Part shown: one piece after another, positions 24,288 to 36,700 of the stretch
Position numbering within the stretch: the stretch's first letter is position 1
How the letters are laid out: each line of letters starts with the position of its first letter
Source of the DNA: Xylocopa sonorina
Lineage: Eukaryota > Arthropoda > Insecta > Hymenoptera > Apidae
Direction: 5' to 3'
Length of the DNA: 64,000 nt
Assembly (NCBI RefSeq): GCF_050948175.1
Contig: NW_027490177.1
Span: 62,001-126,000 of the forward strand
Notes under the pieces: model-generated
Databases searched by the model: none
Told to the model about the DNA's origin: nothing
Seen by the model: the letters and a program-made list of their open reading frames with translations, nothing else
Program-made: the position numbers and the translations under genes

Positions 24288-26027
24288 GCAATAGATTTCT
24301 GACGCTTCTTAAAACGCGATATCGCATCTCATTTCTATGTTTCATGGTAAGATATAATATGATTTGCGAAGTGTCATGTATTCCTCGTCTACACTTCAAA
24401 TGAATGTAAATGCGACACTCCCTTGCAAGGAAATAGCGTTTGCAGATGTCTACGTATCGTAGCAATAGAGTTCTTATGATTCTTAAAACGCGATATCGCA
24501 TCTCATTTCTATGTTTCATGGTAAGATATAATATGATTTGCGAAGTGTTATGTAGTCCTCGCCTACACTTCAAATGAATGTAAATGCGACACTTCCTTGC
24601 TAGGAAATAGCGTTTGCAGATGTCTACGTATCGTAGGGATAGAGTTCTAATGCTTCTTAAAACGAGATATTGCATCTCATATCTATGTTTCATGATAAGA
24701 TATAATATTCATTGCGAAGTGTTATGCATTCCTCGTCTACGATTCAAATCAATGTAAATGCGACACTTCCTTGTAAGGAAATTGCGTTTGCAGATGTCTA
24801 CGTATCGTAGCAATAGAGTTCTTATGATTCTTAAAACGCGATATCGCATCTCATTTCTATGTTTCATGGTAAGATATAATATGATTCGCGAAGTATTATG
24901 TATTCCTCGTCTACACTTCAAATGAATGTAAATGCGACACTTCCTTGCAAGGAAATAGCGATTGCAGATGTCTACGTATCGCAGCAATAGAGTTCTTATT
25001 ATTCTTAAAACGCGATATCGCATCTCATTTCTATGTTTCATGGTAAGATATAATATGATTTGCGAAGTATCACGTATTCCTCGTCTACACTTCAAATGAA
25101 TGTAAATGCGACACTTTCTCGCTAGGAAATAGCGTATGCAGATATCTACGTATCGTAGCAATAGAGTTCATATGATACTTAAAACGCGATATCGCATCTC
25201 ATTTCTATGTTTCATGGTAAGATATAACATGATTTGCGAAGTGTTATGTATTCCTCGTCTACGATTCAAATGAATGTAAATGCGACACTTCCTTGCTAGG
25301 AAAGAGCGTTTGCAGATGTCTACCTATCGTAGCAATAGAGTTCTAATGCTTCCTAAAACGCGATATCGCATCTCATTTCTATGTTACATAGTAAGATATA
25401 ATATGATTTGCGAAGTGTTATGTATTCCTCTTCTACACTTCAAATGAATGTAAATGCGACACTTCCTTGCAAGGAAATAGCGTTTGCAGATGTCTACGTA
25501 TCGCAGGGATAGAGTTCTAATGCTTCTTAAAACGAGATATTGCATCTCATATCTATGTTTCATGATAAGATATAATATTCATTGCGAAGTGTTATGCATT
25601 CTTCGTCTACGATTCAAATCAATGTAAATGCGACACTTCCTTGTAAGGAAATTGCGTTTGCAGATGTCTACCAATCGTAGCAATGGAGTTCTAATGCTTC
25701 TTAAAACGCGATATCGCATCTCATTTCTATGTTTCATGGTAAGATATAACATGATTTGCGAAGTGTTATGTATTCCTCGTCTACACTTCAAATGAATGTG
25801 AATGCTATACTTCCTCGCTAGGAAATAGCGGTTGCAGATGTCTACGTATCGTAGCAATAGCTTTCTAATGCTTCTTAAAACGCGATATCGAATCTCATTT
25901 CTATGTTTCATGGTAAGATATAATATGATTTGCGAAGTGTTATGTATTCCTCGTCTACACTTCAAATGAATGTAAATGCGACACTTCCTCGCTAGGAAAT
26001 AGCGTCTGCAGATGTATAGGTATCGTA
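24288..26027. repeat. Zone II segment with 20-unit period, copy 1
   Basis: The first part continues the 20111 to 20460 series. From about 24690 to 26070 the segment instead matches about 28170-29550 at offset 3481 (20 units plus one base). Shared markers are ATGATTCGCGAAGTATTATG, GCGATTGCAG, GTATCACG, GATATAACATG, GTTACATAGTAAG, GAATGCTATACTTCC and GATGTATAGG. Confidence 0.8.
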
Positions 26028-28169
26028 GCAATAGAGTTCTAATGGCTCTTAAAACGCGATATCGCATCTGATTTCCATGTTTCATGATAAGATATAATAT
26101 TCGTTGCGAAGTGTTATGCATTCCTCGTCTACGATTCAAATGAATGTAAATGCGACACTTCCTTGCAAGGAAATAGCGTTTGCAGATGTCTACGTATCGT
26201 AGCAATAGAGTTCTTATGATTCTTAAAACGCGATATCGCATCTCATTTCTATGTTTCATGGTAAGATATAATATTATTTGCGAAGTGTTATGTAGTCCTC
26301 GTCTACACTTCAAATGAATGTAAATGCGACACTTCGTTGCTAGGAAATAGCGTTTGCAGATGTCTACGTATCGAAGCAATAGAGTTCAAAAGCTTCTTAA
26401 AACGAGATATTGCATCTCATATCTATGTTTCATGATAAGATATGATATTCATTGCGAAGTGTTATGCATTGCTCGTCTACGATACAAATGAATGTTAATG
26501 CGACACTTCCTTGCAAGGAAATAGCGTTTGCAGATGTCTGCGTATCGTAGCAATAGAGTTCTTATGATTCTTAAAACGCGATATCGCATCTCACTTCTAT
26601 GTTTCATGATAAGATATAATATTCGTTGCGAAGTGTTATGCATTCCTCGTCTACGATTCAAATGAATGTAAATGCGACACTTCCTTGCAAGGAAATAGCG
26701 TTTGCAGATGTCTACGTATCGTAGCAATAGAGTTCTTATGATTCTTAAAACGCGATATCGCATCTCATTTCTATGTTTCATGGTAAGATATAATATGATT
26801 TGCGAAGTGTTATGTAGTCCTCGTCTACACTTCAAATGAATGTAAATGCGACACTTCGTTGCTAGGAAATTGCGTTTGCAGATGTCTACGTATCGAAGCA
26901 ATAGAGTTCAAAAGCTTCTTAAAACAAGATATCGCATCTCATTTCTATGTTTCATGATAAGATGTAATATTCATTGCGAAGTGTTATGTATTCCTCGCCT
27001 ACACTTCAAATGAATGTAAATGCGACACTTACTTGCTAGGAAATAGCGTTTGCAGATGTCTACGTATCGAATCAATAGAGTTCAAATGCTTCTTAAAAAA
27101 GAGATATTGCATCTCTTATCTATGTTTCATGGTAAGATATAATATGATTTGCGAAGTGTCATGTATTCCTCGTCTACACTTCAAATGAATGCAATTGCGA
27201 CACTTCCTCGCTAGGAAATAGCGTCCGCAAATGTCTACCTATCGTAGCAATAGAGTTCTAATGCTTCTTAAAACGCGATATCGCATCTCATTTCTATGTT
27301 TCATGGTAAGATATAATATGATTTGCGAAGTGTCATGTTTTCCTCGTCTACACTTCAAATGAATGTAAATGCGACACTTCCTTGCAGGGAAATAGCGTCT
27401 GCAGATGTCTAGGTATCGTAGCAATAGAGTTCTTATGATTCTTAAAACGCGATATCGCAACTCATTTCCATGTTTCATGGTAAGATATAATATGATTTGC
27501 GAAGTGTTATGTATTCCTCGTCTACACTGCAAACGAATGTAAATGCGACACTTCCTTGCAAGGAAATAGCGTTTGCAAATTTCTACCTATCGTACCAATA
27601 GTGTTCTAATGCTTCTTAGAACGCGATATCGAATCTCATTTCTATGTTTCATGGTAAGATATAATATGATGTGCGAAGTGTTATGTATTCCTCGTCTGTA
27701 CTTCAAATGAATGTAAATGCGACACTTCCTTGCAAGGAAATAGCGTTTGCAGATGTCTACGTATCGTAGCAATAGATTTCTGACGCTTCTTAAAACGCGA
27801 TATCGCATCTCATTTCTATGTTTCATGGTAAGATATAATATGATTTGCGAAGTGTCATGTATTCCTCGTCTACACTTCAAATGAATGTAAATGCGACACT
27901 CCCTTGCAAGGAAATAGCGTTTGCAGATGTCTACGTATCGTAGCAATAGAGTTCTTATGATTCTTAAAACGCGATATCGCATCTCATTTCTATGTTTCAT
28001 GGTAAGATATAATATGATTTGCGAAGTGTTATGTAGTCCTCGCCTACACTTCAAATGAATGTAAATGCGACACTTCCTTGCTAGGAAATAGCGTTTGCAG
28101 ATGTCTACGTATCGTAGGGATAGAGTTCTAATGCTTCTTAAAACGAGATATTGCATCTCATATCTATGT
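26028..28169. repeat. Zone II copy 3, recombined
   Basis: The unit at 26028 is chimeric: it starts with TTCTAATGGCTC and A-type sequence, then changes to TTCATGATAAG and ATTCGTTGCG. Units at 26202 and 26376 match 22199 and 22373 (offset 4003). From 26550 the offset falls to 3655, so two units are missing relative to copy 2. The 175-bp unit is at 27072, with TCAAT in place of GCAAT. Confidence 0.75.
27072..27246 (+). repeat. 175-bp monomer (CTTAAAAAAGAG class)
   Basis: It corresponds to 23417 at offset 3655. The unit begins TCAAT instead of GCAAT. Confidence 0.87.
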
Positions 28170-29550
28170 TTCATGATAAGATATAATATTCATTGCGAAG
28201 TGTTATGCATTCCTCGTCTACGATTCAAATCAATGTAAATGCGACACTTCCTTGTAAGGAAATTGCGTTTGCAGATGTCTACATATCGTAGCAATAGAGT
28301 TCTTATGATTCTTAAAACGCGATATCGCATCTCATTTCTATGTTTCATGGTAAGATATAATATGATTCGCGAAGTATTATGTATTCCTCGTCTACACTTC
28401 AAATGAATGTAAATGCGACACTTCCTTGCAAGGAAATAGCGATTGCAGATGTCTACGTATCGCAGCAATAGAGTTCTTATGATTCTTAAAACGCGATATC
28501 GCATCTCATTTCTATGTTTCATGGTAAGATATAATATGATTTGCGAAGTATCACGTATTCCTCGTCTACACTTCAAATGAATGTAAATGCGACACTTTCT
28601 CGCTAGGAAATAGCGTATGCAGATACCTACGTATCGTAGCAAAAGAGTTCATATGATACTTAAAACGCGATATCGCATCTCATTTCTATGTTTCATGGTA
28701 AGATATAACATGATTTGCGAAGTGTTATGTATTCCTCGTCTACGATTCAAATGAATGTAAATGCGACACTTCCTTGCTAGGAAAGAGCGTTTGCAGATGT
28801 CTACCTATCGTAGCAATAGAGTTCTAATGCTTCTTAAAACGCGATATCGCATCTCATTTCTATGTTACATAGTAAGATATAATATGATTTGCGAAGTGTT
28901 ATGTATTCCTCTTCTACACTTCAAATGAATGTAAATGCGACACTTCCTTGCAAGGAAATAGCGTTTGCAGATGTCTACGTATCGTAGGGATAGAGTTCTA
29001 ATGCTTCTTAAAACGAGATATTGCATCTCATATCTATGTTTCATGATAAGATATAATATTCATTGCGAAGTGTTATGCATTCTTCGTCTACGATTCAAAT
29101 CAATGTAAATGCGACACTTCCTTGTAAGGAAATTGCGTTTGCAGATGTCTACGTATCGTAGCAATAGAGTTCATATGATTCCTAAAACGCGATATCGCAT
29201 CTCATTTCTATGTTTCATGGTAAGATATAACATGATTTGCGAAGTGTTATGTATTCCTCGTCTACACTTCAAATGAATGTGAATGCTATACTTCCTCGCT
29301 AGGAAATAGCGGTTGCAGATGTCTACGTATCGTAGCAATAGCTTTCTAATGCTTCTTAAAACGCGATATCGAATCTCATTTCTATGTTTCATGGTAAGAT
29401 ATAATATGATTTGCGAAGTGTTATGTATTCCTCGTCTACACTTCAAATGAATGTAAATGCGACACTTCCTCGCTAGGAAATAGCGTCTGCAGATGTATAG
29501 GTATCGTAGCAATAGAGTTCTAATGGCTCTTAAAACGCGATATCGCATCT
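28170..29550. repeat. Zone II segment with 20-unit period, copy 2
   Basis: This matches 24690-26070 at offset 3481 with scattered differences (for example TACATATCG against TACGTATCG near 28282 and GGATAG-type changes near 28988). It ends where copy 1 switches to B-type at about 26070 and this copy continues as A-type. Confidence 0.8.
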
Positions 29551-29682
29551 CATTTCTATGTTTCATGGTAAGATATAATATGATTGGCGAAGTGTTATGC
29601 ATTCCTCGTCTACGGTTCAAATGAATGTAAATGCGACACCTCCTTGCAGGGAAATAGCGTTTGCAGATGTCTACGTATCGTA

Positions 29683-29854
29683 GCAATAGAGTTCTTATGA
29701 TTCATAGAACGCGATATCGCATCTCATTCCCATGTTTCATGGTAAGATATAATATGATTTGCACTGTTATGTATTCCTCGTCTGCACTTCAAATGAATGT
29801 AAATGCGACACTTCTTTGCAAGGAAATAGCGTATGCAGATGTCTACGTATCGTA
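29683..29854 (+). repeat. 172-bp monomer (two-base deletion)
   Basis: TTTGCACTGTTATG replaces TTTGCGAAGTGTTATG near 29760. The frameshift is the reason an unusual plus-strand open frame of 64 codons appears at 29661-29855; I do not regard that frame as a gene. Confidence 0.87.
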
Positions 29855-30028
29855 GCAATAGAGTTCTTATGATTCTTAAATCGCGATATCGCATCTCATT
29901 TCTATGTTTCATGGTAAGATATAATATGATTTGCGAAGTATCATGTATTCCTCGTCTACACTTCAAGTGAATGTGAATGCGACACTTCCTCGCTAGGAAA
30001 TAGCGTTTGCAGATGTCTACGTATCGTA

Positions 30029-30203
30029 GCAATAGCTTTCTAATGCTTCTTAAAAAGGCGATATCGAATCTCATTTCTATGTTTCATGGTAAGATATAAT
30101 ATGATTTGCGAAGTGTCATGTATTCCCCGTCTACACTTCAAATGAAAGTAAATGCGACACTTCCTTGCTAGGAAATAGCGTTTGCAGATGTCTACGTATC
30201 GAA
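30029..30203 (+). repeat. 175-bp monomer (CTTAAAAAGGCG)
   Basis: An A-type unit with CTTAAAAAGGCGAT in place of CTTAAAACGCGAT. The extra base is at the same A-run as in the B-like class but on a different sequence background, so it looks like a separate event. Confidence 0.87.
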
Positions 30204-32813
30204 GCAATAGAGTTCTAATGCTTCTTAAAACGCGATATCGCATCTCATTTCTATGTTTCATGGTAAGATATAATATGATTTGCGAAGTGTTATGTATTCC
30301 TCGCCTACACTTTAAATGAATGTAAATGCGACACTTCTTTGCTAGGAAATAGCGTTTGCAAATGTCTACCTATCGTAGCAATAGTGTTCTAATGCTTCTT
30401 AAAACGCGATATCGCATCTCATTTCTATGTTTCATGGTAAGATATAATATGATTTGCGAAGTATAACGTATTCCTCGTCTACACTTCAAATGAATGTAAA
30501 TGCGACACTTCCTTGCTAGGAAATAGCGTCTGCAGATGTCTACGTATCGTAGCAATAGAGTTCATATGATTCTTAAAACGAGATATTGCATCTCATATCT
30601 ATGTTTCCTGATAAGATATAATATTCATTGCGAAGTGTTTTGCATTCCTCGTCTACGATTCAAATGAATGTAAATGCGACACTTCCTTGCAAGGAAATAG
30701 CGTTTGCAGATGTCTACGTATCGTAGCAATAGAGTTCATATGATTCTTAAAACGCGATATCGCATCTCATTTCTATGTTTCATGGTAAGATATAACATGA
30801 TTTGCGAAGTGTTATGTATTCCTCGTCTACACTTCAAATGAATGTGAATGCGATACTTCCTCGCTAGGAAATAGCGTTTGCAGATGTCTACGTATCGTAG
30901 CAATAGCTTTCTAATGCTTCTTAAAACGCGATATCGAATCTCATTTCTATGTTTCATGGTAAGATATAATATGATTTGCGAAGTGTCATGTATTTCTCGT
31001 CTACACTTCAAATGAATGTAAATGCGACACTTCCTTGCAAGGAAATAGCGTTTGCAGATGTCTACGTATCGAAGCAATAGATTTCTTATGATTCTTAAAA
31101 CGCTATATTGCATCTAATTTCTACGTTTCATGGTAAGATATAATATTCATTGCGAAGTGTTATGCATTCCTCGTCTACGCTTCAAATGAATGTGAATGCG
31201 ACACTTCCTCGCTAGGAAATAGCGTTTGCAGATATCTACGTATCGTAGCAATAGAGTTCTAACGCTTCTTAAAACGCGATATCGCATCCCATTTCTATGT
31301 TACATAGTAAGATATAATGTGATTCGCGACGTATTATGTATTCCTCGTCTACACTTCAAATGAATGTGAATGCGACACTTCCTCGCTAGGAAATTGCGTT
31401 TGCAGATGTCTACGTATCGTAGCAATGGAATTCTAATGCTTCTTAAAACGCGATATCGCATCTCATTTCTATGTTTCATGGTAAGATATAATATGATTTG
31501 CGAAGTGTCATGTATTCCACGTCTACACTTCAAATGAATGCAAATGCGATACTACCTTGCAAGGAAATAGCGTTTGCAGATATCTAGGTATCGTAGCAAT
31601 AGAGTTCCAATGCTACTTAAAACGCGATATCGCATCTCATTTCTATGTTTCATGGTAAGATATAATATGATTTGCAAAGTGTTATGTATTCCTCGTCTAC
31701 ACTTCAAATGAATGTAAATGCGACACTTCCTTGCAAGGAAATAGCGATTGCAGATGTCTACGTATCGTAGCAATAGAGTTCATATGATTCCTAAAACGCG
31801 ATATCGCATCTCATTTCTATGTTTCATGGTAAGATATAACATGATTTGCGAAGTGTTATGTATTCCTCGTCTACACTTCAAATGAATGTGAATGCGATAC
31901 TTCCTCGCTAGGAAATAGCGTTTGCAGATGTCTACGTATCGTAGCAATAGCTTTCTAATGCTTCTTAAAACGCGATATAGAATCTCATTTCTATGTTTCA
32001 TGGTAAGATATAATATGATTTGCGAAGTGTTATGTATTCCTCGTCTACACTTCAAATGAATGTAAATGCGACACTTCGTCGCTAGGAAATAGCGTTTGCA
32101 GATGTCTACGTATCGAAGCAATAGAGTTCAAATGCTTCTTAAAACGCGATATCGCATCTCATTTCTATGTTACATGGTAAGATATAATATGATTTGCGAA
32201 GTGTTATGTATTCCTCGTCTACACTTCAAATGAATGTAAATGCGACACTACCTTGCTAGGAAATAGCGTCTGCAGATGTATAGGTATCGTAGCAATAGAG
32301 TTCTAATGGCTCTTAAAACGCGATATCGCATCTCATTTCTATGTTTCATGGTAAGATATAATATGATTTGCGAAGTGTTATGTAGTCCTCGTCTACACTA
32401 CAAATGAATGTAAATGCGACACTTCGTTGCAAGGAAATAGCGTTTGCAGATGTCTACGTATCGAAGCAATAGAGTTCAAATGCTTCTTAAAACGAGATAT
32501 TGCATCTCTTACCTATGTCTCATGATAAGATATTATATTCTTTGCGAAGTGTTATGCATTCCTCGTCTACGATTCAAATGAATGTAAATGCGACACTACC
32601 TTGCAAGGAAATAGCGTTTGCAGATGTCTACGTATCGAAGCAATAGAGTTCAAATGCTTCTTAAAACGAGATATTGCATCTCATATCTATGTTTCTTGAT
32701 AAGATATAATATTCATTGCGAAGTGTTATGCATTCCTCGTCTACGTTTCAAATGAATGTAAATGCGACACTTCCTTGCAAGGAAATAGCGTTTGCAGATG
32801 TCTACGTATCGTA

Positions 32814-33857
32814 GCAATAGAGCTCTAATGCTTCTTAAAACGCGATATCGCATCTCATTTCTATGTTTCATGGTAAGATATAATATGATTTGCGAAGTGT
32901 TAAGTATTCCTCGTCTACACTTCAAATGAATGTAAATGCGACACTTCCTTGCTAGGAAATAGCGTCTGCAGATGTCTAGGTATCGTAGCAATAGAGTTCT
33001 AATGCTTCTTAAAACGCGATATCGCATCTCATTTCTATGTTTCATGGTAAGATATAATATGATTTGCGAAGTGTTATGTATTCCTCGTCTACACTTCAAA
33101 TGAATGTAAATGCGACACTTCCTTGCTAGGAAATAGCGTCCGCAGATGTCTAGGTATCGTAGCAATAGAGTTCTAATGCTTCTTAAAACGCGATATCGCA
33201 TCTCATTTCTATGTTTCATGGTAAGATATAATATGATTTGCGAAGTGTTATGTATTCCTCGTCTACACTTCAAATGAATGTAAATGCGACATTTCCTTGC
33301 TAGGAAATAGCGTCTGCAGATATCTAGGTATCGTAGCAATACAGTTCTAATGCTTCTTAAAACGCGATATCGCATCTCATTTCTATGTTTCATGGTAAGA
33401 TATAATATGATTTGCGAAGTGTTATGTATTCCTCGTCTACACTTCAAATGAATGTAAATGCGACACTTCCTTGCTAGGAAATAGCGTCTGCAGATGTCTA
33501 GGTATCGTAGCAATAGAGTTCTAATGCTTCTTAAAACGCGATATCGCATCTCATTTCTATGTTTCATGGTAAGATATAATATGATTTGCGAAGTGTTATG
33601 TATTCCTCGTCTACACTTCAAATGAATGTAAATGCGACACTTCCTTGCTAGGAAATAGCGTCTGCAGATGTCTAGGTATCGTAGCAATAGAGTTCTAATG
33701 CTTCTTAAAACGCGATATCGCATCTCATTTCTATGTTTCATGGTAAGATATAATATGATTTGCGAAGTGTTATGTATTCCTCGCCTACACTTTAAATGAA
33801 TGTAAATGCGACACTTCTTTGCTAGGAAATAGCGTTTGCAAATGTCTACCTATCGTA
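32814..33857. repeat. Homogeneous A-type core (six near-identical monomers)
   Basis: Six consecutive A units differ from each other at only a few places, such as GTCCGCAG for GTCTGCAG near 33140, GACATTTCC near 33290 and ACAGTTC near 33350. They encode one uninterrupted minus-strand frame with the 32713-33741 stretch. This is the least diverged run in the window and looks recently amplified unit by unit. Confidence 0.82.
32988..33161 (+). repeat. Reference A-type monomer (174 bp)
   Basis: This is a clean example of the commonest monomer class. Landmarks by unit position: GCAATAGAG at 1, TTCTAATGCTTC from 10, the palindrome GCGATATCGC at 29-38, TCATTTC then TTTCATGG ending at 60, an AT-rich stretch with GATATAATATG and TTTGCG at about 61-81, TATGTATTCC, CTACACTTCAAATG, ATGCGACAC, the interrupted palindrome TTCCTTGCTAGGAA at 132-145, CTGCAG, and CTAGGTATCGTAG crossing into the next unit. 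It carries an EcoRV site (GATATC) and a PstI site (CTGCAG). The minus strand has no stop in one frame across the whole unit, which explains the long spurious open frames in A-rich runs. Confidence 0.9.
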
Positions 33858-36700
33858 GCAATAGTGTTCTAATGCTTCTTAAAACGCGATATCGCATCTC
33901 ATTTCTATGTTTCATGGTAAGATATAATATGATTTGCGAAGTGTTATGTATTCCTCGTCTACACTTCAAATGAATGTAAATGCGACACTTCCTTGCAAGG
34001 AAATAGCGTTTGCAAATGTCTACCTATCGTAGCAATAGTGTTCTAATGCTTCCTAAAACGCGATATCGCATCTCATTTCTATGTTTCATGGTAAGATATA
34101 ATATGATTTTCGAAGTGTCATGTATTCCTCGTCTACACTTCAAATGAATGTAAATGCGACACTTCCTTGCAAGGAAATAGCGTTTGCAGATGTCTAGGTA
34201 TCGTAGCAATAGAGTTCTAATGCTTCTTAAAACGCGATATCGCATCTCATTTCTATGTTTCATGGTAAGATATAATATGATTTGCGAAGTGTTATGTATT
34301 CCTCGTCTACACTTCAAATGAATGTAAATGCGACACTTCCTTGCTAGGAAATAGCGTCCGCAGATGTCTAGGAATCGTAGCAATAGAGTTCTAATGCTTC
34401 TTAAAACGCGATATCGCATCTCATTTCTATGTTTCATGGTAAGATATAATATGATTTGCGAAGTGTTATGTATTCCTCGTCTACACTTCAAATGAATGTA
34501 AATGCGACACTTCCTTGCAAGGAAATGGCGATTGCAGATGTCTACGTATCGTAGCAATAGAGTTCATATGATTCCTAAAACGCGATATCGCATCTCATTT
34601 CTATGTTTCATGGTAAGATATAACATGATTTGCGAAGTGTTATGTATTCCTCGTCTACACTTCAAATGAATGTGAATGCGATACTTCCTCGCTAGGAAAT
34701 AGCGTTTGCAGATGTCTACGTATCGTAGCAATAGCTTTCTAATGCTTCTTAAAACGCGATATCGAATCTCATTTCTATGTTTCATGGTAAGATATAATAT
34801 GATTTGCGAAGTGTTATGTATTCCTCGTCTACACTTCAAATGAATGTAAATGCGACACTTCCTTGCTAGGAAATAGCGTCTGCAGATGTCTAGGTATCGT
34901 AGCAATAGAGTTCTAATGCTTCTTAAAACGCGATATCGCATCTCATTTCTATGTTTCATGGTAAGATATAATATGATTTGCGATGTGTTATGTATTCCTC
35001 GTCTACACTTCAAATGAATGTAAATGCGACATTTCCTTGCTAGGAAATAGCGTCTGCAGATATCTAGGTATCGTAGCAATAGAGTTCTAATGCTTCTTAA
35101 AACGCGATATCGCATCTCATTTCTATGTTTCATGGTAAGATATAATATGATTTGCGAAGTGTTATGTATTCCTCGTCTACACTTCAAATGAATGTAAATG
35201 CGACACTTCCTTGCAAGGAAATAGCGTTTGCAAATGTCTACCTATAGTAGCAATAGTGTTCTAATGCTTCCTAAAACGCGATATCGCATCTCATTTCTAT
35301 GTTTCATGGTAAGATATAATATGATTTTCGAAGTGTCATGTATTCCTCGTCTACACTTCAAATGAATGTAAATGCGACACTTCCTTGCAAGGAAATAGCG
35401 TTTGCAGATGTCTAGGTATCGTAGCAATAGAGTTCTAATGCTTCTTAAAACGCGATATCGCATCTCATTTCTATGTTTCATGGTAAGATATAATATGATT
35501 TGCGAAGTGTTATGTATTCCTCGTCTACACTTCAAATGAATGTAAATGCGACACTTCCTTGCAAGGAAATGGCGATTGCAGATGTCTACGTATCGTAGCA
35601 ATAGAGTTCATATGATTCCTAAAACGCGATATCGCATCTCATTTCTATGTTTCATGGTAAGATATAACATGATTTGCGAAGTGTTATGTATTCCTCGTCT
35701 ACACTTCAAATGAATGTGAATGCGATACTTCCTCGCTAGGAAATAGCGTTTGCAGATGTCTACGTATCGTAGCAATAGCTTTCTAATGCTTCTTAAAACG
35801 CGATATCGAATCTCATTTCTATTTTTCATGGTAAGATATAATATGATTTGCGAAGTGTTATGTATTCCTCGTCTACACTTCAAATGAATGTAAATGCGAC
35901 ACTTCGTCGCTAGGAAATAGCGTTTGCAGATGTCTACGTATCGAAGCAATAGAGTTCAAATGCTTCTTAAAACGCGATATCGCATCTCATTTCTATGTTA
36001 CATGGTAAGATATAATATGATTTGCGAAGTGTTATGTATTCCTCGTCTACACTTCAAATGAATGTAAATGCGACACTACCTTGCTAGGAAATAGCGTCTG
36101 CAGATGTATAGGTATCGTAGCAATAGAGTTCTAATGGCACTTAAAACGCGATATCGCATCTCATTTCTATGTTTCATGGTAAGATATAACATGATTTGCG
36201 AAGTGTTATGTATTCCTCGTCTACACTTCAAATGAATGTAAATGCGACACTTCGTTGCTAGGAAATAGCGTTTGCAGATGTCTACGTATCGAAGCAATAG
36301 ATTTCAAATGCTTCTTAAAACGAGATATTGCATCTCTTACCTATGTCTCATGATAAGATATTATATTCTTTGCGAAGTGTTATGCATTCCTCGTCTACGA
36401 TTCAAATGAATGTAAATGCGACACTACCTTGCAAGGAAATAGCGTTTGCAGATGTCTACGTATCGAAGCAATAGAGTTCAAATGCTTCTTAAAACGAGAT
36501 ATTGCATCTCATATCTATGTTTCTTGATAAGATATAATATTCATTGCGAAGTGTTATGCATTCCTCGTCTACGTTTCAAATGAATGTAAATGCGACACTT
36601 CCTTGCAAGGAAATAGCGTTTGCAGATGTCTACGTATCGTAGCAATAGAGTTCTAATGGCTCTTAAAACGCGATATCGCATCTCATTTCTATGTTTCATG
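33858..36700. repeat. Zone III segment with 6-, 7- and 22-unit matches
   Basis: About 33970-34335 recurs at 35190-35555 at offset 1218 (7 units), with ATGATTTTCGAAG and GCAAATGTCTACC. About 34510-34850 recurs at 35560-35900 at offset 1044 (6 units), with GGCGATTGCAG. The two offsets differ by one unit, so a single monomer was gained or lost between them. About 35608-36380 repeats 31780-32550. Confidence 0.75.

Larger units (their letters stand above)
29551..32813. repeat. Mixed segment leading into zone III
   Basis: This is a diverse set of A units with occasional B units (30570, 31120). It contains the 172-bp unit (29683) and a 175-bp unit (30029). From about 31780 to 32550 it matches 35608-36380 at offset 3828 (22 units), sharing CTTACCTATGTCTCATG and GATATTATATTC. 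Confidence 0.75.

Noticed and set aside
29613..29624. GGTTCAAATG as a polymerase III B box (also near 52366 and 55324)
   Set aside because: It lacks the CC end of the B box, no A box lies upstream, and it is a rare variant of ACGATTCAAATG.
29661..29855. Plus-strand 64-codon open frame, and a similar one at 58255-58467
   Set aside because: Both arise where 172- or 173-bp units shift the register; they read straight through ordinary satellite.
30570..30745. Possible border of a different repeat family
   Set aside because: The unusual bases (TTTCCTGATAAG, GTGTTTTGC) are private substitutions in a normal B unit of correct length.
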